Part shown: positions 57,151 through 64,000 of the stretch, piece by piece
How positions within the stretch are numbered: the first letter of the stretch is position 1
Layout of the letters: each line of letters starts with the position of its first letter
Assembly (NCBI GenBank): GCA_964019055.1
Contig: OZ025206.1
Location: forward strand, 20,491,078-20,555,077
From: Anthopleura xanthogrammica
Taxonomy: Eukaryota; Cnidaria; Anthozoa; Actiniaria; Actiniidae
DNA length: 64,000 nucleotides
Direction: 5' to 3'
Program-made: the position numbers and the translations under genes
Notes under the pieces: generated by a model
What the model was told of the DNA's origin: nothing
Database searches by the model: none
The model's input: the letters and a program-made list of their open reading frames with translations, nothing else

Positions 57151-57491
57151 AGGGAGCATTCATTTTTAAGGAGGGGGGGGGGGGGTCATTAAAAAATTAC
57201 TAGATAAAAAGGGGGGGTCACATTTTTTTTGAATGTTGAACCAGGAGGGGGTCATGAATAAGATACTGTATGAAATGGATTACAGTTTTTTTTTTTAGTC
57301 TTTTTCTGGAGGGGGGGGGGGGGGGGGGGGCTAGAAAATTTGTATATTTGGAAGTGGGGGGGGTTATCGAAATATTCAATTCCTTACCATGGGGGCTAGG
57401 ATTTTTTTTCTATTTGATTCCTCTAATTCCTCCGCCCCCCCCGCCCCCCCCCCCCCCCCCCCGCCCCCTCCTAAAAAATGAATGCTCCCTA
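57151..57491. mobile_element. MITE with gggagcattcattttt ends, second copy
   Basis: Same ends as 4911-5222, with the interior in the opposite orientation and longer G and C runs. Open frames inside are low complexity. Confidence 0.75.
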
Positions 57492-58227
57492 ACTGGACCA
57501 ATTTTAGGTCTTGTAAAGTACTTTATCTTCTCTTGAAAATCTCGGCTATCGAGGCGCAGTTCATATATCCACCTTCAGATTGTATATCGGCTCATAGTCA
57601 GTTTCAAAGTTAGTCACCGAAAACCTACAAAGTTGAGGCCTATATGAAGATATTGAGAGTAGTGTCCCAAGTAAGGATTCACGTGAATTAACTTATTGTT
57701 TAGCAATCTCTTATTCCTCTAGCTTATGGCTGTGCTCAGTTCCAGGATGCACTAGAGTCTGAATACAAATCTAGGCATGCACCGGCGCGGCAGGCATGCA
57801 CACTATAATGATAAACACTTGATATCAAACAAATAAAGCTTTTCGACACAAACTGCAGCTTGAGGATGCTCAGGAGGTGAAATTTTAACTGGTAACTGAA
57901 AGTACATAAAAGTTGAATAAACGAAATAAATCACAAAAAGCATAAAAATCAAGTCAAGGAATTCGAGCCTTCTCATCGGTTGTGCTTCAACGTATTTTTT
58001 GGGCGAGATGATGCATATAGAGCGTATTTCCGGGTCCAACTGCTCACAAAAACCGATAAAATAAAGCGAAAAATGTTCTCAATGATTTAACCTTCACCTT
58101 GAACAATTAGAACGTTGGACAACACAACCTGTCCTGAAGAGAAAGTAAAAAAATCTTTATGAAACTACTTTTCGTGTTGGACCCGGAAGTGGTTTTTCTA
58201 TACGAGTGACATCACACATATAACAGC
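57492..58227. other. No gene seen
   Basis: AT-rich unique-looking sequence between the MITE and the satellite array. Text near 57985-58070 (gtatttttt, gggcgagatgatgcata) resembles the satellite unit weakly and may be its ancestor or a decayed copy. Confidence 0.35.
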
Positions 58228-60195
58228 CCCATAAAATACGACCATTTCAGTTAATAATAAGCCTAATGGGACAGGTCGACCGGTCGTGTCTCTTCCAGCG
58301 GTGCGACTGTTGCTCCGTGGTCCGTAGCTAAAGTTGGGATCATTTCAACCCCATATCATTGCTTTTTACAGTATTGTTTTGGCGAGATGATACAAATTGG
58401 GATAAAATACGACCATTTGTATCATAAGCCTAATGGGAGAGGTCGACCGGTCGTAAAAATTCCCAGCGGTGTTCAAAGTGTTAGTCCGTGGTCCGTAGCT
58501 AAAGTTGAGATCATTTCAACCCCATATCATTGCTTTTTAGAGTATTTTTTTGGCGAGATGATACAAATTGGGATAAAATACGACCATTTGTATCATAAGC
58601 CTAATGGGAGAGGTCGACCGGTCGTAAAAATTCCCAGCGGTGTTCAAAGTGTTAGTCCGTGGTCCGTAGCTAAAGTTGAGATCATTTCAACCCCATATCA
58701 TTGCTTTTTACAGTATTTTTGGGTGAGATGATACAAATTGGGATAAAATACGACCATTTGTATCATAAGCCTAATGGGAGAGGTCGACCGGTCGTAAAAA
58801 TTCCCAGCGGTGTTTAGAGTGTTGCTCCGTGGTCCGTAGCTAAAGTTGGGATCATTTCAACCCCATATCATTGCTTTTTAGAGTATTTTTTTGGCGAGAT
58901 GATACAAATTGGGATAAAATACGACCATTTGTATCATAAGCCTAATGGGAGAGGTCGACCGGTCGTAAAAATTCCCAGCGGTGTTCAAAGTGTTAGTCCG
59001 TGGTCCGTAGCTAAAGTTGAGATCATTTCAACCCCATATCATTGCTTTTTACAGTATTTTTTGGCGAGATGATACAAATTGGGATAAAATACGACCATTT
59101 GTATCATAAGCCTAATGGGAGAGGTCGACCGGTCGTAAAAATTCCCAGCGGTGTTCAAAGTGTTAGTCCGTGGTCCGTAGCTAAAGTTGAGATCATTTCA
59201 ACCCCATATCATTGCTTTTTACAGTATTTTTTGGCGAGATGATACAAATTGGGATAAAATACGACCATTTGTATCATAAGCCTAATGGGAGAGGTCGACC
59301 GGTCGTAAAAATTCCCAGCGGTGTTTAGAGTGTTAGTCCTTGGTCCGTAGGTGAAGGTGAGATCATTTCAACCCCATATCATTGCTTTTTACAGTATTTT
59401 TGGGTGAGATGATACAAATTGGGATAAAATACGACCATTTGTATCATAAGCCTAATGGGAGAGGTCGACCGGTCGTAAAAATTCCCAGCGGTGTTCAAAG
59501 TGTTAGTCCTTGGCCCGTAGCTAAAGTTGAGATCATTTCAACCCCATATCATTGCTTTTTAGAGTATTTTTTTGGCGAGATGATACAAATTGGGATAAAA
59601 TACGACCATTTGTATCATAAGCCTAATGGGAGAGGTCGACCGGTCGTAAAAATTCCCAGCGGTGTTCAAAGTGTTAGTCCTTGGTCCGTAGCTAAAGTTG
59701 AGATCATTTCAACCCCATATCATTGCTTTTTAGAGTATTTTTTTGGCGAGATGATACAAATTGGGATAAAATACGACCATTTGTATCATAAGCCTAATGG
59801 GAGAGGTCGACCGGTCGTAAAAATTCCCAGCGGTGTTTAGAGTGTTAGTCCTTGGTCCGTAGCTAAAGTTGAGATCATTTCAACCCCATATCATTGCTTT
59901 TTAGAGTATTTTTTTGGCGAGATGATACAAATTGGGATAAAATACGACCATTTGTATCATAAGCCTAATGGGAGAGGTCGACCGGTCGTAAAAATTCCCA
60001 GCGGTGTTTAGAGTGTTAGTCCTTGGTCCGTAGCTAAAGTTGAGATCATTTCAACCCCATAACATTGCGCTTTAGGGTATTTTGGGGTGAGATGATACAA
60101 ATAAGCATAAAATATGACCATTTGTATCATAAGCCTAATGGGAGAGGTTGACTGGTCGTGAAATCTCCCAGCGGTGTTCAGAGTGTTAGTCCATG
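58228..60195 (+). repeat. Satellite array, 170-171-bp unit, about 11.5 copies
   Basis: Unit starts gatgatacaaattgggataa and contains ggtcgaccggtcgtaaaaat, cccagcggtgtt, tggtccgtagctaaagttga and catatcattgctttt. Copies begin near 58386, 58557, 58727, 58898, 59068, 59239, 59408, 59579, 59750, 59921 and 60092, with decayed units at both ends. CGACCGGTCG is a perfect palindrome in each unit. A 171-bp length is a multiple of three, so a 57-codon frame stays open through adjoining 171-bp copies; 170-bp copies break it. Confidence 0.95.
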
Positions 60196-62116
60196 ACTGC
60201 ACACTGCGTTAGTGACTATTGGAATGGTTGGTTTAAGTTGACACACTTTGTACAACCACAATTTAGTAACCTCATACCAATGGGTAATTTATTTTTGGTT
60301 GAGTTAAAAAAAAAATGAATCATTTTTAAACTATAAAAGATATGGTATATCTGATGGTATTAAAAAATCTAAATCTAATCACTATCATTTTACTAAAATC
60401 AAAAAAAATTATACCATAATAATAATATATTACAAAAAACTATATCAAAATATATAAGAAATATAATATATAACCATAAAAATCTACTCAAAAAAATAAA
60501 ACTATATATATACAGAAAGCTAATTGTCTAGTCTTATCTAGTATAAAGCCATAACTCGTTGAAGGTTCAACACAGCCGTGATTCGTTGTAATATTTTGAT
60601 TTATTGTATTATATTTTTTTTACCATTAAATTACCTAAGTATTTGAGCAGAAAAAATACGGGGCAAACTGGGATAAAAACTCCGAGATATTTTAAGTTCG
60701 AATAAAAAATAAAAGTGCATAAATAGTAACCCGGCACACAAATGCATATTGTGGCTGGTCTTATACGCGATACCGGACGACGGCCAACAATTTGACCATG
60801 TCAGTACAAATATTATTTACAGTAACCGTATATTCTATTTTTTTTGCAGAGATGGGCTTTTGATAGCACAGCCTTTCTATACAGACGTAGACTTTTGCTT
60901 ATCTTTTCGGGGAAGCCGAATCTCAAAGAAAAAAAAAAGTAGTCGGCAAGTCTAATGCAGACTTAACGCCTAAGCGTACAACTTTAGTCGAAAATAGGTC
61001 CGGGTACTGTATGGCCATCCTTTTCATAAATATTAGAAATATTTATGTTCGGCGCCTTTAAAATAGCACTTTTGTCTGGTGGGTGGTAGTTTGCTGATTG
61101 TTTTTGGCTCGTTTTTGGGTGGTTTTGTGTCGTATTGGATAGCTTTGGCTTATTTTGGATCGTTCGAGATTTTAGTCCTGAACTACAATTATTGAAATGA
61201 TTCTTAAAGGAATTATCTTTTCGAAAATTCTGATATTTGTACGTTTAGATTTCTTTTAACTACTTTTTCTACTGTTGTGATACAATATCTATAAAATTAT
61301 GTCCATTTGTATCATGATACATATGGACACAATTTTGCGTTTTAATCATCACGGAATATCATGATAACTTACCGTAAATTTGAACTGCAACATAAGTGCA
61401 TTAGTGTATCGAAGGCGCGGGTCACGATTACAAGGGACGAAGGCCCGAGCTAGTCCCGAGCTAGAATAAAAGGAGCTGCTCGATCCGACACGAGTGGAAA
61501 ACGCACTGCGCATGCTCGGAAGATCGGCAGAAAATTCATAGACGAGTTGTTTTACTACGAAGGAGAAATTGATTATTATGCGAATTTCTCTTGTATTATT
61601 TGACCAGGAAAAGAAAACAACTTAATTAAGTAATGTGTGAGGAAGAAATAAGCACTAACTTTATTAATTTCCATCGAGTAACAATACGGCCAGGTATTGA
61701 TATTTTACTGATTTTAAAAAGTTTCTTACACGAAGTACAACTTACTTAACATTTTTATGTTTATTTAAATGCTTTTTCCCCACGATGTAGTATTGAGAAG
61801 AGGGCTTACATCTAAAGAAGAGAAAAAAGAAGGCTGTAAAGGAACCAAGAGCCTGCATCGATGAAGACGGACGTGGAAATTATTGGGATAAGAAACGTGT
61901 CTGATGAAACTGCAGACTTCTAACCTAAATATAAAAGGTAATCTTATGTTCCCGGGGATCCCGGGTATGTTACAGCGCGAATCAAAAAACCTTTGGCACC
62001 CAGAAATATTTCAGAAATCGTGTATCGTTAGTACTATATCCTCACTGAAAACCATTATCACGTCGCAGTAGTTAAGTTATGGGGCGAGATCCGCGACTGC
62101 ATGTGATGAGGTAAAC
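60196..62116. other. No convincing gene
   Basis: AT-rich sequence (60340-60520) and some scattered open text. A two-exon reading at 61633-61693 plus 61791-61864 would give 44 aa, but nothing supports it beyond splice-like sites. Confidence 0.35.
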
Positions 62117-62600
62117 AGAATAGAATAGAATAGAATAAACTTTATTTAGACACGGTAAATCCTTCAGGGTTATATACTAATTTAAAAATACATGTAAAAT
62201 ACTATACTATGCTAAGATACTACACTGCACTAACTAAGCTAAATATATTAATCTATAATTATAAATAAATGTGTTACGTAAAAGGAAAATAAAGCCTGCT
62301 TTACAAGATGCCTTGTTGTTGTACAACATAAATAAAGATAAATCAATTAATTGAAATAATAACTTAAATCTTAGGGCGTAGCAAAGATTTAAAAGACTTT
62401 ATAGTGGTAGCTGTTCTCAGTTCATTTGGTAAACTGTTCCAGAGAAAGCCACCACTATACAGTAGCTGAAACTTTTCTTAAAGCAATTTGTTCGTGGCAG
62501 AGGTAGAGCTAACTTGCGCTCTGTATTTCTTAAGTTATAGTTATTTACCTTGCTACGATCAGTGAATTTTGACGAAAGATAAAACTAAACCAGTGAGGGA
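62117..62600 (-). pseudogene. 3' end of a non-LTR retrotransposon
   Basis: On the minus strand 62445-62370 reads LWNSLPNELRTATTIKSFKS, the conserved C-terminal text of non-LTR reverse transcriptases. A TTCTA repeat at 62136-62117 looks like the element's simple-repeat 3' tail. Upstream coding parts are broken. Confidence 0.7.
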
Positions 62601-64000
62601 GCCAAGCTCTCGGTCATATTTAGTAATCGTAAGTAAAGTTAGAGTGATTCTCATAAACCTGTGAAATACACTTTAGCTTCTTATGCATTACTTCACTCCA
62701 ATTCTTTTGTTTTCTATTGTATTTATGTTTTTAGTCAGTCTGGAGCAGTGGTTATTCGGATATTTCACCATATTTAGATTCAGTGTATAATCTTTTTAGA
62801 TTTTACTATTATTTATTTGACCTTTTGTTTGGTGATCTGCACAAATTGATAACCTCAAGATTCACCATTTCAAATATATTTGTAATTTGTATTTGAATAA
62901 AGAATTATTACATTTTTAAAGATCCAACTCTCTTAAATGTTCCTTTTGCATAAAAAAACTCTTAAAAAAAATAAAAAAAGTTTTAGTTTACCATTTCCAC
63001 ACTGGGTTTAAAATATATTTTTTTCTTGCCATCCGTCTTAAAAGACCTATGACAGTAAAATGTCAACTGAAATTCGATGACAGGACATATATCTAATTCT
63101 GTCATTGATCCTTTGTCTAACGAGCCAATGAGAATTTTGCGTTGCTGGTGCAACGGGAAATTCATCACATGTCTCAATGTGTTAAGACTGCAGTCCCTCT
63201 ATTTTGCCCCCCTCCCTGGGGAATTATTTGACTTGCAACCAAACCCCCTTGGCCAAACTATCTAAACACAATTCAGACAGTGACCAAGGGAAATAGAGGG
63301 ACTGCTCGCAGTCTACCTTACTCCCCCCTTCCCAAAAAAATGCCCTGAACAATCATATCTTAACAAAAAGACAATGTTGATTTGTTTGTTTACAAGAACA
63401 AGACAAAAGCTATTAAACAAATAAATGTAAAGTTGTCTCTAGGAAGAACTCAGCAACACTGTAACACTGCTATTGACATCATCATCATCATCATCATCAT
63501 CACCATCACCATCACTGTCACCACCGTCACCATTCTCATTCATGGTTAAAGGTATATGTTGCTTGATATCAAAGAAAAATGCTTTTACATACACTCATAT
63601 CATTTTCTAGGTTTATAAATGTTTAGGGTTTCTAGATATATACTACGGATCCCACCGAACTGTGGCAGCGCATCAAAAATTCATGTCGCTACCACGCCCA
63701 CATTTGTCTGCTGACACGCCCATATTTGTAAGTTTCATCGATAGTTATCAAGATATTTCATGCTCACTTTTTATACTCGAAGGCTCACAAATGTTAGACA
63801 TTCTATCAAGCAAAGGTGAAAGTCTAGGCTTTCGACCTCTTAGGCAGAAAAAAAGCCAGTTTTACACATTTGTCTTGGCATTTGACTTTGAATTTCTATC
63901 TTTCTATGACTGGTAGCTTCATTCAATGACGAACCTCAAGCTTAAAGTATAACAGCAAGCTAGTCGAAATTCAGAGACAGTGAAAACAAAGTGGGTGTGT
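62601..64000. other. No gene seen; includes a CAT microsatellite
   Basis: catcat/cac repeats at about 63476-63530. A pair of inverted segments (cagtccctctattttgcccc near 63191 and aatagagggactgctcgcag near 63292) suggests a 120-bp foldback. Open frames are short and unlike any family known to me. Confidence 0.4.

Noticed and set aside
58387..59840. Open frames repeating MIQIGIKYDHLYHKPNGRG
   Set aside because: Product of the 170/171-bp satellite. Open only because most unit lengths are a multiple of three; frame is lost at 170-bp units.
61633..61864. A 44-aa two-exon gene
   Set aside because: Splice-like sites and phase fit, but the exons are short, the composition is unremarkable and no relative is recognised.
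60600..64000. NLR partner of gene E on the right
   Set aside because: No HEPN-like, NB-ARC or MAGTGT-type first exon was found between gene E and the window end; it may lie outside.

Overview
The window reads as nuclear DNA of a cnidarian, most likely a stony coral. It is AT-rich and crowded with foldback elements and microsatellites. Its genes have GT-AG introns, and their domain make-up (HEPN-like domain, NB-ARC, TPR, beta-helix, SEL1 repeats, MYND) matches the large NLR-type repertoires known from anthozoans. The organism is an inference from gene content; no species-specific marker was seen.

Five large genes are resolved exon by exon. Two are intact four-exon NLR-like genes: gene A (minus strand, 5731-14521, 1606 aa) and gene B (plus strand, 29963-40868, 1605 aa). 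Exons 1-3 have identical lengths and phases in both (103, 330 and 261 nt). The order in both proteins is HEPN-like domain with an R-x4-H motif, coiled coil, NB-ARC NTPase, TPR, right-handed beta-helix, MYND zinc finger and a conserved C-terminal domain. The other three are SEL1-repeat plus MYND genes: C (plus, 17878-24170), D (minus, 28908-25637, with a premature stop before the MYND finger) and E (minus, 55302-49761).

The layout is two divergent gene pairs in mirror image. A and C point away from each other, and D and B do the same in reversed order, as expected of an inverted duplication of one NLR/SEL1-MYND module. Related minisatellites (38-bp unit at 3234-3547, 35-bp unit at 41030-41371) lie beyond the 3' ends of A and B in the same orientation relative to each gene, which supports the inversion. 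Gene E is a third SEL1-MYND copy with no NLR partner in the window. Gene A also carries a nearly perfect 1985-bp tandem duplication that adds a second, truncated copy of the start of exon 4. Its use would give a 586-aa product with HEPN, coiled coil and the front half of NB-ARC.

Region by region. 1-3240: no certain gene, then a block of repeats with a TGACGTCA palindrome. 3234-3547: minisatellite. 4045-5699: a Mutator-like non-autonomous element next to the end of gene A. 5731-14521: gene A. 14522-17877: MITEs and an inverted pair of tRNA-like SINE units. 17878-24170: gene C, with foldbacks in its first intron. 24171-25636: foldbacks. 25637-28926: gene D. 28927-29962: divergent promoter region. 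29963-40868: gene B, introns filled by retrotransposon remnants and foldbacks. 40869-49760: minisatellite, a possible 70-aa two-exon gene, MITEs and reverse-transcriptase debris. 49761-55302: gene E, with a 1.65-kb DNA element in intron 1. 55303-64000: no convincing gene, a 170/171-bp satellite array (58228-60195) and a non-LTR 3' end.

As a working idea, the NLR protein could sense or oligomerise through NB-ARC and its repeats and act through its predicted HEPN nuclease. The SEL1-MYND neighbour would be a candidate partner because it has the same type of C-terminal finger. This is inference from architecture and arrangement only.
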